Source: Gemmatimonadota bacterium | GTDB lineage: Bacteria; Gemmatimonadota; Gemmatimonadetes; Gemmatimonadales; Gemmatimonadaceae | DNA length: 64,000 bases | NCBI GenBank assembly: GCA_016712265.1 | Contig: JADJRJ010000027.1 | Location: forward strand, 518,697-582,696 | Direction: 5' to 3' | Shown here: piece after piece, positions 48,347 to 59,108 of the stretch | How positions within the stretch are numbered: the stretch's first letter is position 1 | Layout: every line of letters starts with the position of its first letter | Notes under the pieces: generated by a model | Told to the model about the DNA's origin: nothing | The model's input: only the letters and a program-made list of their open reading frames with translations | Databases searched by the model: none | Position numbers and translations under genes: made by a program

Positions 48347-50888
48347 TCAGGGCACCACGTTGCGAACCGTCGCCGGCTTCTGCTCCAGGATCGTGTCGAT
48401 ACGATGCAGCGCCGCACGCAGGTGCAGCTCCGTCGGCTTGTCCCCGGCCTTCCGCATCGCACGCTCGATCTCGTCCTTGAGCGAGACCAGCTGGCCACGC
48501 AGGTGCGACTTCGCGTCCTCGGAAAGCGGCGTCTGCGGCTGTCCACCGAAGCCGCCACCACCACCGCCGCCACCCGGACCGGCGGGCGTCGCTGGCGGGT
48601 TCATCTTGGTGTTGATCATCGCGATGTGGTCGTTCTGCAGCTCGCGACGGAACACGTTGATGATCGTGCTCGCGGCCGACAGCTCCTCCCAAATTCCCTT
48701 GCGCACGTCGTCGAGCATCGTGTTCAGCGTGTACACCTTGCTCTTGTCGGCCGCAGTCCCCTCCTGCTCGAGCAGGCGATTCATGCGGGCGTCCTGCATG
48801 ACGGTGCCCAGCACGCGCTGCTGCGGCGAGTTGATGCGCGGGACCATCCCGCCGGCCTCCACCCGCTCACCGATATCCGGCCGGATGAGATACGCGGGCG
48901 CCTTGAACCCGTTCTCCTTCAGGAACTTCACCGCCTCGGCCTGTCGCTCTCGGCTCATCGGCGTGAACACCGACCCGGTCTGCCCGCCGGACTTGTACTG
49001 CACCGTGGCACCAGAGACCAACGTCGCCACATGATTCGCCTCGTTGGCCCACTGGCCGACGGTGCGGTTGTAGAGCTCGAGCAGGTCGGCGTTGTCCTCG
49101 AGCGGGTTCGTCGTCGCATCCTTCAGGTAGCCCATCACCCGCTCGATGTTCTTGAAGCCGAGGGTGGTGGCCTTCACCGGGTCAGCATCTCCCACGGCCT
49201 CGTTCTGCGTGCCGGTGGCGCCATAGGCGTTGTTGGCCGAGAAGCGGTACCAGGGGATGGTGTCCTGCATGCGCGACCATTGCTCGAGCACGGTGCGCTC
49301 CTGATCCGAGGTCCGCGCGGTGGGAATCGGCTTGTACCCCCACATGATCGCGTACTTGTCGTATGGACCAACCGTCGGAAGCAGATGCTGCACCGGGATG
49401 TTGTCCTCGGGTTGCGCCACATAGTTGAAGCGCGAGTAGTCCATGATGCTCGGGCTGTGGCCCATCTTCGCGAGCCACGTCTTGCTCCGGAGCGAGTCAA
49501 TCGGGTACGTGGACGAGCCAATTTGGTCGTGTTGCAGTCCCAGGTGTGGCCGATCTCGTGTGCGACGACGAACTGCACCAGCCGCCCCATCAACGAGTCG
49601 GGGAAGGGCAGCTTGCGCGCGCGTGCATCGAGCGGCGACACCGGTGAAGTACCAGAGCGCTGCAGGTTCATGATATTGTGGAACATGCGCACGGAGCCGT
49701 TGAGGATCTCCCCGGTGCGCGGGTCGTGCACGTGCGGGCCGACGGCGTTTTCCGTCGTGGACGGCAGCCATCGAATCATGGTGTGGCGCACGTCTTCGGG
49801 TGACCAATCGGGGTCCTGCTCGGGCGATGGCGGCTCGGCGGGGACAATCCCCTCCCTTGAACCCGGCGGCCTCGAACGCCACCTGCCATTCCACGATTCC
49901 GGCGCGCACATACTTCTTGAGCCACTCCGGCGTGTCGCGATCGACGTAGTAGGTGATCGGCTTCTTCGGGTAGCAGAGGTTGCCGCTGCGACGCTCGCTG
50001 CACTCCAGGCGGTACTTGGTGATGAAGCGACGGTTGGCCGATCGGTGTTCGTTGGTGCCGAAGTCGGTCATGCGGGTCGAGAAGAAGCCGACCCGCTCGT
50101 CGAACCGTCGCGGCATCATGGGCGCTTCCGGGAGGCGCACGATGCTGTAGTGCGCCATCACGCTGCGCGGCGGACGCGGGGCGTTGGCGCCGCCGCCACC
50201 ACCGCCTCCGCCACCCCACCGCCTTGCGCGGCGGGTGCGACCCCGGTCTGCGTCGCTTCAATCCCGATGTTGTCCGCAAAGGCAGGTGCCGCTCGATGAA
50301 GGAACGGTTAGCGTCGATCGTGCCGGGAATCGCCTGGATCTCCGGGACGGCCGTCGTGAAGAGGCGCGTCACGTCGATGACCGGGGCGCTGTCCGGCCCG
50401 AACGCCTCGATGTTGAAGGTCGCGATGACAGCGGCGTAGTTGGCGTTCTGGACGGCGCGGAGCACCGACGCCGTGGTATCACTCGACGTGATCGCGAACT
50501 CGGGGCCGCGCAGCACAACGCGGTTCCCCATCCGTTCCCACTGGAGGGTGCGCTCGGTGAACTGGTCGCCCGCATACGCGGTCTGGCCGCCGCCACCACC
50601 GCCGCCGCCACGTCCTCCGCCCGTTGGGGCTGCCGCGCGAGCGTAGCGACCGATCAGGAGCTGGTCCTTGCCGAGTTCGCGTCGCGGGATCTCGAAGTAG
50701 AGTCGCTCGCCAACGCGGTGCACATTGAACAACCCGCGCTTGGTCTTCGCCTCGGCGGTGATCACCCGCTCATACGGACGCGGACCGCCGCGCCCGACCG
50801 CTGCGGGGCCGCGTGTGGAATCTGTGTCCTGGGCGATGACGGGCACGGCAGAGGCCGTGACGAGCGCGAGGCAAAGGAGCTGTCGCAT
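48347..50888 (-). pseudogene. Second secreted zinc metalloprotease, four apparent frameshifts
   Basis: Starts at ATG 50888 with signal peptide MRQLLCLALVTASAVPVIAQ and RPYERVITAEAKTKRGLF, as in the paralogue at 6917-9403. The zinc motif HEIGHTWGLQHDQ is recovered only by adding one G near 49541 (C run on the plus strand). Other shifts: a missing T in the TTT before ADNIGIE (about 50279), a missing G in the Gly-rich stretch (plus-strand C4 at 50214-50217) and an extra G before GIVPAEPPSP (about 49853). Each lies in a homopolymer, and correcting them gives one continuous protein of about 845 aa. Sequencing indels are the likely cause; the gene may be intact in the organism. Confidence 0.8.
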
Positions 50889-51061
50889 GGGAGCTGGCCG
50901 CGGTGAGTGGGCTGGGCCTGATGGCGTTCTGCGAAGATCGCCGCCGGTCCGGGGGCAACAAGGCCCGGCGGGGTCCCCGCAGGGCCCATGAACAGTCCCT
51001 CAGCTCGCACACGGCGGCCGGCAGGAGTGGCTACACCGGTCGGCTGAGGATGGCGTGCCAG

Positions 51062-52263
51062 TTACCGCGACGTGCTTCCGCGGCGGCGCTCCGTGCGAGG
51101 TGCGGCGGTCGTGGTATTCAGCTCTCCGATGAAATCGGCGATGTCCACGGCGCGTACGCCTGGGAGGATGGCCTCGGTGACCGGGCGCGTCCTCCCGCGC
51201 CGGTACACGACCACGGCCTTCGTCGAACCCCGGAGGCGCTCCGCAAGTCGTGAGACATGGGCCGCGTCCCGCGGTAGGGGTGTGCTCGACGTCTTGACCT
51301 CGATCAGGAGCGTGTCCGACCCGCGGCGCAGGAGAAAGTCCACCTCGAACCCCTGGTGATCGCGAAAGAAGTAGAGTTCGCGCCGTTGGCCTGCGTTCAG
51401 CTGCGATTTCACGATCTCGGATGCCACCCATCCCTCGAACAGCGCGCCCTTGAACGGGAACGTTCCCAGTCTTCCATCTTCGTGACACCTAGCAGGTGAC
51501 AGGCGAGCCCGCTGTCGGCAAGAAAGACCTTGGGTGTCTTCACCAGGCGTTTGCCGAGGTTCTCGAAGTACGGTGGCACGACGAAGAGCTGGCCGGTGAC
51601 CTCAAGGACGCCGATCCACTCACCGATGGTTGGAATGGAGACGCCGAGTGGTGCGGCGAGGTCCGCCTTGTTGAGCAACTGGCCCGTGCGCGCGGCGAGC
51701 AGGGTGAGGAACCGTCGAAAGGTCGAGAGATCCCGCACGTTGAGCACGGCCCGCACGTCACGTTCGAGGTACGTCTGGAGGTAGGACTCGAACCAGAGCG
51801 ATCGGTCGCGGGGCCGAAGGACGACCTCGGGAAACCCTCCGTGCAGCAGGGTGACCTTTGGCGACTCCGCCGCGGCGAGCGGCAGCAGTCCCAGGACGGC
51901 CGCCCGCCCCGCGAGGGACTCCGTGACGTGCTGCATCAGGGCGCCTCCTGCGAACCGGTCAGAGCCACCGACCGCGATGCTTCGGTTCGTGGTCGATGCG
52001 TTCCTTGAGGTACGCGAAGAGCTCCCGGCGCGTTCTGGATCTCGTCGAGGATGGTGACGCCACGTCGTTCATCCAGAATCGGCGCGGGTCGGCCCGCACT
52101 GCGGCGAGGATGTCTGGGGCGTCCAGCGACGACGTCAGCCCCGGAAGGCGTGCTTCAGGACCGTGGTCTTGCCGGCGCGTCGCGGTCCACGTGAGGACGA
52201 GCGCAGGGAAGGCCTTCGCGGCCCGTTCAGGAGTGGGGTGATCAGTCGGGCGATGAACGGCAT
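51062..52263 (-). pseudogene. AAA-type ATPase with DUF4143 domain, frameshifted
   Basis: Pieces in three frames. ATG 52263 opens MPFIARLITPLL, then RGPRRAGKTTVL (P-loop) and TILDEIQNA (Walker B-like) in shifted frames, then RWLLTGSQEA-like text. 51936-51409 gives SLAGRAAVLGLLPLA and the DUF4143 core LYLQTYLERDVRAVLNVRD, LAAPLGVSIPTIGEWIGVLE. 51427-51062 gives LYFFRDHQGFEVDFLL and LIEVKTSSTP, the nuclease-like end. Members are AAA+ proteins with a wHTH and PD-(D/E)XK-like tail, often small autonomous accessory genes. A large palindrome lies one base upstream of the ATG. Confidence 0.8.
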
Positions 52264-52264
52264 A

Positions 52265-52297
52265 TGAGAAATCTAAAGTGCCACCTTAGATTTCTCA
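52265..52297. promoter_or_regulatory. 33-bp AT-rich palindrome at the ATPase gene start
   Basis: TGAGAAATCTAA (52265-52276) and its exact mirror TTAGATTTCTCA (52286-52297) around AGTGCCACC. Very AT-rich for this genome and one base before the DUF4143 ATPase ATG, so an autoregulatory operator is likely. Confidence 0.65.
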
Positions 52298-52443
52298 ATA
52301 TCGATGCTCCCTCTCGACCCGCAGTAGCACGAAGAAGGGTCGTGCGCCGTGTCCAGGGGGTCACCGTCCTGCTGGAGTCGCGGCTGACGGGCAGGGCGTG
52401 CCAAAGACTGGACCAACCGCCACCGGCTCGCCAAGTTCGCTCC

Positions 52444-52970
52444 ATGTCGCGTTCATTCCCTGCCGTCCGCGCGTTCGCCGTGGCGTCGGTCGCCCACGCC
52501 CAGCGCCTGACCTCAGCGGTACACGGATCCGCGTGGACTCCGCCGCCCCGGCGCGCACCGTCGCGGCCACCGGGGACGCGGCCTTCCCGCGCGGCGACAT
52601 GGGCACAGGCTGGGGATCACCCATCACGATCGCCCAAGGACGCCGCCCGTCTGGTCGTGACGTTCAACTACTTCACGGCGTACGACCTGCAACCCAGGTG
52701 CAGCTCGCCTACGCCCTCGACGGGAGTGAGTCGCGCAACCCGATCGTGACCGGGCAGGCTGCGCCGCCTCTCGATCCACGGTCATGGAACGGCGCGACGA
52801 TGGTCATTACCACACAGTACCCCGCGCCGGCCGGTGAACCTCCGCCGGGGGCGCTCGAGGTGCGGCAGGAACTCACCCTCGACGCACAGGGACGGCTCAC
52901 GGTCCGCACGTCGCGACGCGGTGGCGACGGCGCGACGAACACGGTCGTCGCGGCGTACATGCGTCGTTAG
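52444..52970 (+). pseudogene. Secreted protein of a small Gemmatimonadota-type family, frameshifted
   Basis: ATG 52444 gives MSRSFPAVRAFAVASVAHAQR (signal peptide); other frames continue PDLSGTRIRVDSAAPA, GDMGTGWGSPITIAQ, DAARLVVTFNYFTAYDLQP and VQLAYALDGSESRN to the stop after AAYMRR. At least three single-base shifts. Secreted beta-rich protein of unknown role. Confidence 0.55.
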
Positions 52971-53017
52971 GCGGCTGTTTCCCGCAAGGCCGGCGTTCCG
53001 CCGTCCGCTTCCCGCCA

Positions 53018-53036
53018 GGCCGGCGTTCTGCCGGCC
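53018..53036. terminator. Hairpin between convergent genes
   Basis: GGCCGGC-GTTCT-GCCGGCC, inside the second copy of an approximately 30-bp tandem duplication (52980-53040, CCCGCxAGGCCGGCGTTC-type). Lies between the stops of the secreted protein and glgP. Confidence 0.55.
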
Positions 53037-53054
53037 GTGGTTCACCAGGAACGG

Positions 53055-55474
53055 TCAGGTCACCGCGCCTTCGACGTTCCAGATCAGGCAGGCGTAGTCG
53101 GCGACCGTGCGGTCGCTGGAGAATCCCCATCGCGCCACGTTCAGCACGGCGCGCCGAAGCCCACTCGTCTGGGCGCTGGTAGAGCACATCGACGCGCTCC
53201 TGGCAGGCGACATACGACGCGAAGTCGGCCAGGAGGATTACTGGTCGCCACCCTCCGTCAGCCGATCGACAACCTCGCGGAAGCGTGACGGCTCGGCAGG
53301 GAGAAGTGACCGTCCGCGATCATGTCCAGGGCCTGCCGCACGTCATCGTTCGCCCGGTACACGTCCCACGGGTTGTATCCGGCCGCCCGGCACTCCGCCA
53401 CTTCGGCGGCGGTCTTCCGAAGATGAAAATGTTGTCGTCGCCCACCGCCGCCGCCATCTCCAGCGTGGCGCCGTCGAGCGTCCCGATCGTCAGCGCTCCG
53501 TTCAGTGCCAGCTTCATGTTGCCCGTTCCAGAGGCCTCGGTCCCCGCGGTCGAAATCTGCTCCGAGAGGTCACATGCCGGGATGATCACCTCGGCGTTCG
53601 ACACATTGTAGTTAGGGATGAAGGCGACCTTGAGCAGGTCACCGACCGCCGGGTCGCGGTTCACCACATCGGCCACGCCGTGGATGAGGCGAATGATGAG
53701 CTTCGCAAACGCATACCCGGGCGCGGCCTTGCCGCTGAAGATCACGGTGCGGGGGCACCATGCCGGCCACGCGCCCCTCGCAAATGCGACGGTAACGCGT
53801 GATGACGTGCAGCACGTTCAGCAGCTGGCGCTTGTACTCGTGGATCCGCTTGACCTGGATGTCGAACAGGCCATCGGGGTTCACCGCTAGGCCGGTCCGG
53901 TCGTGGATCAGTGCCTGCAGGCGCTGCTTGTTGGCTGCTTTCGCGCGCGGAAGTGGTCGCGAAGTCCGCATCGTCGGCCCAAGGCACGAGGCGTTCCAGC
54001 TGCCGCAGGTCGGTCACCCAGCCATCGCCGATCTGCTCGGTGATCAGCGCCGCGAGGCCCGGGTTGGCGTGGTGCAGCCACCGGCGAGGCGTGACGCCGT
54101 TCGTGACGTTCACGAAGGCCGCGGGACGGATGGCATGGAAGTCGGCAAAGACGCTCGCCTGCATCAGGTCGGTGTGCAGCTGCGAGACGCCGTTGACGTG
54201 ATGGCTGCCGACGATCGCCAAGGTTGGCCATGCGAATCCGGCGACCCCCTCCTCCGCGACAATGGACAAACGCCGGATGCGGTCGAGGTCGGTCGTGTGA
54301 GACCGGCGCACCTCGTCCAGGAAGCGCTGGTTGATTCGTAGATGATCTCGAGGTGTCGCGGGAGCAGCGGCCGAAGAGGGTGACCGGCCACGTCTCCAGC
54401 GCCTCGGGCATCAGCGTGAAAGTGTTCGTATAGGAAAGACCTGTCGCGTGATCTCCCAGGCGCGTTCCGCCAGCGCGTGCTCATCGACCAGCAGGCGCAT
54501 CAGCCGGGAATGGCCACCGTGGGGTGCGTATCGTTGAGCTGGATGGCCACGTGGTCCGGCAGGGCGTCGAACGGTTCGCCGGTCGCGAGGAAGCGATGGA
54601 GAATGTCCTGCAACGAGGCAGAGACGTTGAAGTACTGCTGCTTCAGTCGCAACTCGCGCCCCACCGCCGTCGAGTCGTCGGGATGCGGGACCTTGGACAG
54701 GTTCTCGAGGACTCGGTCTTCTGTTCGACCGCCCGACGGAAGTCCCCTCGTTGAACCGCTGGAGGTTGAAGTCGCGGGTGGCCTTCGCGGACCAGAGGCG
54801 AAGGTTGTTGACCGTTGCGTTGTTGTAGCCGGGCACCGGCGTGTCGCATGCCATGGCGAACACGGTGTCGGCTCTCGAGCCAGTGGGCCCGGACGTTGCC
54901 GTGGCCATCGGACAGGTGCGCCGTCCGGCCGCCGAAGCGCACCAGGTACAAGACCTCCGGGCGCTGCAATTCCACGGGTTGCGACAGCGCAACGGTGTCA
55001 GGATGCTCGACCTGCGCCATTCTCGATGCCCTGGTAAAACAGGCCGTACTCGTAGTGGATCCCGTAGCCGATCCCTGGTATCGCCAGCGTGGCCATGGAA
55101 TCGAGGATGCGGGCGGCGAGCCGGCCCGGACCTGCCCATTCCCGAGCGCAGCGTCGGGCTCTATCCTGGATCTCCTCGAAGTCGACCTCGAGCTCGGCGA
55201 GCGCGGTGCGGAGTTCGTCGCCGAGCCCGATGTTGAGCAGGCTGTTGGACAGTAACCGTCCGGTGAGGAACTCTGCGGACAGGTAACACACGCGTTTCCA
55301 GGAGACACCTCGGAGGCGTGCATGGCCTGCATCCACTGCGGCATCAGCGATCGCGGACCGCGAACGCCGTCGCCGGGTACCAATCGCGCGGCGTGGCCGT
55401 GAGGCGATCCCTTGCCGAGCGAGAAGCCGGTCGGTGATCGCCTCGCGCAACGTGGACAGCAGTTGAGTGCTCAT
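53055..55474 (-). pseudogene. glgP: Glycogen/alpha-glucan phosphorylase, multiply frameshifted
   Basis: ATG 55474 starts the gene; frames then alternate. 55474-54998 includes YLSAEFLTGRLL and GIGYGIHYEYGLF; 54311-54000 includes SIVAEEGV..VNGVSQLHTDLM and FVNVTNGVTPRRWL; about 53970-53780 gives DIQVKRIHEYKRQLLN; 53745-53420 gives IFSGKAAPGYAFAK and the PLP region GTEASGTGNMKLALNG. It ends YACLIWNVEGAVT at 53055. About ten indels. Releases glucose-1-phosphate from glycogen. All conserved blocks are present in order, so the native gene is probably intact. Overlaps the sulfatase stop by 4 nt. Confidence 0.85.
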
Positions 55475-56988
55475 TGGGCCGATCTGTTACCCGCGGTGAG
55501 GTCGCCCACCTTCCACAGGAGACCCCGATCCCGGGTCGCCCCCATGCTCAGGGGACGACCGGTCGGCGCCACAGGTGTCGCCCTTCGGTCGCGGCGTCGG
55601 TCGTCGCGGTGGGATGTAGGGTCCTTCGCCCCAACCGGCACGTGTGGGAACTGGGCCGCGCTCGGTTGAACTCGGCGATGAGTCCGTCGAACAGACCCAA
55701 CGCCCACGGGTTGGCGTCCTTCACGTCGCTCTCTTCCTTCGGGTCTGCGCGGAGGTTGAAGCCGCATGAGCGGCGCCTCGGTCACGCGCGGCTCCGGCTG
55801 GTAGGCGTAGTGGAACTTCCAGTCAGTTCCACTTCGCGGCGGGACGGGCCATTGGAGCCCGCCGAAGAACAGCGCGCACTCGTGCGCGGCGGCGTCGACT
55901 GCTTGCGCTGCAGAACGCCAGCTGGTTCTCGCCGTCGATCGGGCGGTCGCCCGGCGCTTTCCGCCGCCGCGGCATGGTCGGAAGATGTCGAGTCCGTGGA
56001 AGACCGCGTTGGACACCTGCCCACGCGGGATCGTGCCGACCCATCGCATCACGCACGGGTGCGAATGCCACCTTCCATCACCGAGTTGTAGAAGACGCGC
56101 AGAGCCCTGACGACCCTGCCGCGGACGACGTCCCTCGGGGCCGTTATCGGTGCACCACATCACGAGGGTGTTGTTGTCCAGCTTCATGCGCTTGAGCGCC
56201 GCCAGTGATCAGGCCGACGTTGTAGTCGACGTCCATCATCGCGTCGCCCATGTCGCCAGCCCCTGTCTTCCCGATGAAGTCCAGGGGGTGAGCGGGGAAG
56301 TGGATCTGAGTCATCGGGTAATACAGGAAGAACGACTTCGCGCGCGCGCACATTTCGCTCGATGAACTCGACTCCCCTGAGCGCCGCCTCGCGATCCACG
56401 GTGCGGCGCGTCCTGGTCGAACACCTTCACCTTGCGTGGCGCCTCACCGGCATTCTGTTCCCAGATGACGAGGTGGTCCGCCGGATTGGGATTGAGCTCG
56501 GGAGGTGGTCCACTGCGCCTCGTTGCTCGTGTTCGGGATTGGCATACCGTGATCGAACCCCGGTCCGATGGGCGTCCGATGGTCGATCCAATTCCGGCCA
56601 CCGAGGTGCCACTTCCCGAAGAGCGCCGTGGCGCAGCCGGCGCCCTGGAGTGCTTCGGCGATGGTCTCTTCCCAGAGAGTGATCCCGGTGTTCTGCGCCG
56701 CGCCCGGAGCGAATGGCATATCGCCCCGTGAGCAAGGCTGCGCGCGAGACCGTGCAGGAGAACTCGACGTTGAAGTTGTCCAGCCGGATGCCCTGGCGGC
56801 GATGCTGTCGATGTTTGGGGTCGGGACGCCGCGGACGCTGCCGTAGGCGACGACCTCGCCCCTGTCCGGGTTGGCGCGGGAAGATCAGGACGATTCGGTC
56901 CGCGCGTGGCTGCGCGGAGCGGGGGTGCGGCGCTGGCGGACAGCAGGGCCGCAACGAGGCCGATGGATGGGGCGAGGCGACGAGGCAT
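55471..56988 (-). pseudogene. Secreted sulfatase (arylsulfatase A-like), frameshifted
   Basis: ATG 56988: MPRRLAPSIGLVAALLSASAAPP signal peptide. Pieces give RIVLIFPRQPGQG (metal Asp region, corrupted), LDNFNVEFSCTVSRAALLTGRYAIRSG, FGKWHLGGRNW, LVMWCTDNGPEG and TDWKFHYAYQPEPR. The formylglycine site reads CTVSR instead of C-x-P-S-R. Hydrolyses a sulfate ester, probably polysaccharide or aryl sulfate, in the periplasm. At least five indels. Upstream partner of glgP in the transcript, overlapping it by 4 nt. Confidence 0.75.
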
Positions 56989-57017
56989 GGGGTCCCGGGC
57001 CGGGGTCGAGGTCGCGC

Positions 57018-57546
57018 GAAGTTAGCGCGGTCCCTGGCCGGAGTTGAAGGGCTTCTCCGAGCGCAATATCGACCGGATGATCGCCTTCCACCGGGCGTAC
57101 CCCGGCCTCGACTCAATTTCGCCACCAGTGGTGGCGAAATTGTCGGCGGGACAAGTGCCCCCCGGCCGTGGCGAAACGGCCCCGGCGCGAACGGCGCGAC
57201 CTCGCTCCTGTGGTCCGTACCATGGGCGCACCATGTCCTGTTGATGGAGCAGGTGAAGGGACCTCGCCACCCGGCGCTGGTAGGTGGCAGACCCTCGCCA
57301 ACGGATGGAGCCGAAACGTCCTCAGCCTGCAGATCGAGGTTAGGGCGCACACGCGGCACGGAAAGGCAGTCTCGAACTTCGCCGCACTGCTTCCCACGCC
57401 TGAGCCAGATCTCGCCGGAGCAGGCTCTAAAGACCCGTACATCTTCGACTTTCTCACCCTCACCGAGCGCTAGGGAGCGCGAACTCGAGACGGCGCTGGC
57501 GCGGCCCCTGAAGTGGGTCCTCAACGACGCAGGACGAGGTTGGTGA
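57018..57546 (+). pseudogene. Remnant of a YhcG/DUF1016 PDDEXK nuclease
   Basis: Three frames join: WPELKGFSERNIDRMIAFHRAYPGL, SISPPVVAKLSAG, LLWSVPWAHHVLLMEQVK, then TLANGWSRNVLSLQIEVRAHTRHGKAVSNFA and SKDPYIFDFLTLTER-RERELETALARPLKWVL. These are DUF1016 signatures. The N-terminal DUF1016 domain and the end of the nuclease domain are missing, so it is a decayed fragment and not only an indel artefact. Confidence 0.7.
57114..57142. repeat. Palindrome within the YhcG remnant
   Basis: CAATTTCGCCACC (57114-57126), AGT, GGTGGCGAAATTG (57130-57142): perfect 13-bp arms. The same core recurs at 63813-63835. Confidence 0.85.
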
Positions 57547-57569
57547 GGTTAGCGCGGAACGAGAAGCGT

Positions 57570-57616
57570 GCGCCCGTGCTGCCCGTGCTACTCGTGCCGC
57601 TCGTGCCGCTCGTCCT
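57570..57616. repeat. 9-bp-periodic repeat, locus D
   Basis: GCTGCCCGT, GCTACTCGT, GCCGCTCGT, GCCGCTCGT in phase, a single arm, between the YhcG remnant and the Ig-like gene. Confidence 0.7.
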
Positions 57617-57682
57617 TCGCGCATGGCGCCTCGGAGTCCCAGAGATCGCCCTTCGGCACCGTCAGCGCCAGCACGCGGCAGA

Positions 57683-58929
57683 TCAGTTGAACACCCGGGC
57701 CCCTGATGGCCCCGGCGCCGTGAGGTCCGTCGTGTTGAGCGGCTTCACGAAGTAGAGTTGCCCGAAAACCTCCGGGATGTAGCTGTCGGCGAGCGAGTTT
57801 CCGGGCATCGTCAACCACGAAAGACCATACGCGTTCAACAAGATGGTTAGGTCCAGTGAACCGTTCCGTGTCCATGAACCAAGGGACGCCAGCCGAGGCG
57901 CAGGGTGCCGATCGGCAACGGGCTGCGGTCGGTCCGACCGTCGGGCGCCGTGAGGACCATGTCGATCCATGCGGTCGCCTCCCACCGATAGGTGCACGTC
58001 GGCAGGTGGACCCTGGGGGTGACGCCGGGTAGGGGACTTCCGTTGAAGGTGCTGAGCACGTTCCCGCTGCCGCTGAGAGTGGTACGGTTGGGCGGCAGCG
58101 AGTTGTTGTTGATGTCGTAGTCGGTCACGCTGGCGTTGCCGGTCACTAGGCCCTGTTACGTCTGCTCATCGTCCAGCGGCGATGAGATACGTGTGAGCGC
58201 GCTCGTGAGGTTGACCCGGTGCAGGACGCTGATCTCGTGATTCTCGCGGTTGACTTCGTTCCGGCCCTGAGTCCGAGATCAGGCGGTGAACGTCGTCCGG
58301 CTTGCGATATCATCACAGCGACCCGGGTTCGTCACGTTCAGTCCACCCGGGGAGGAGATCAGGTTTCCGGCCCGGGCACTGATGAGGGCGGTCCCCGCGC
58401 TCACTCGGTTGCCACGCCATTGCTGGAGACCGTGGCCACGGCGGTATTCGACGACGTCCAGGTGACGGCGGGCGTTGGTCGCACGTTCCCGTTGGCGTCG
58501 AGGCGGTTACGCTGAACGTCACACTCCCGCCAGCGGTCGTCGTTGCCGGTGTCGGAGAGACGATAAGCAGCAGCGCGGGCGTGACCGTGACCGTCGCTGC
58601 ACCCCTGGACACCGCCCGATGTCGCACTCACGATCGTTGAACCAGCGACGATTGCGGTCACGGTGCCGGTGCCGGAGACCGTGGCGACGTTGCTGGCCTC
58701 GCTCGACCAGGTGAAGGTTGCACCGGGGACCAGGTTCCTGGGCATCGCGCGCCGTCGCGACCAGCACGCCGGTCGTTCCCTCGACCAGCTGCAGGCTGCC
58801 GGATGACCTGCACCGAGTGACCGTAGCCTGGGTGGGCGGCGGCGGCACGCTGGGCCCGGCTGGCCCTCCGCATGCGGCGACTACTGCGAGCAGGGCAATG
58901 GTGGCGGACCGGACACAGCGCGGGGTCAT
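57683..58929 (-). pseudogene. Big2/Ig-like lipoprotein, frameshifted
   Basis: ATG 58929: MTPRCVRSATIALLAVVAAC, lipobox VAAC. Shifted pieces give LQLVEGTTGVLVATARDAQ, TFTWSSEASNVATVSGTGTVTAI, AGSTIVSATSGGVQG, AVTWTSSNTAVATVSSNGVAT (two Big2 domains) and a C-terminal YIPEVFGQLYFVKPLNTTDL ending ARVFN. Same class as the lipoprotein at 27982-29622. Four or more indels. Confidence 0.65.
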
Positions 58930-59108
58930 GGATCTGGGGTTGGGCGGAATTCGCACCCTCCCCGCAGGAACGCTCCGATCCGTCCCTGTTTCTCAGTGTC
59001 GCGCGAAGGCGAGCCTGTCGGCAAGCCGACGTCCCCTTGCGAGCCGCGGTGCCTGGCCTGTTGGTCGGGTGATGATCACAACTTGGGGTCGCAAGCTCAC
59101 GCGTTCGT

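Noticed and set aside
48278..50299. 673-aa plus-strand open frame
   Set aside because: Antisense of the frameshifted metalloprotease. It stays open because its frame is unaffected by stops, not because it is coding.
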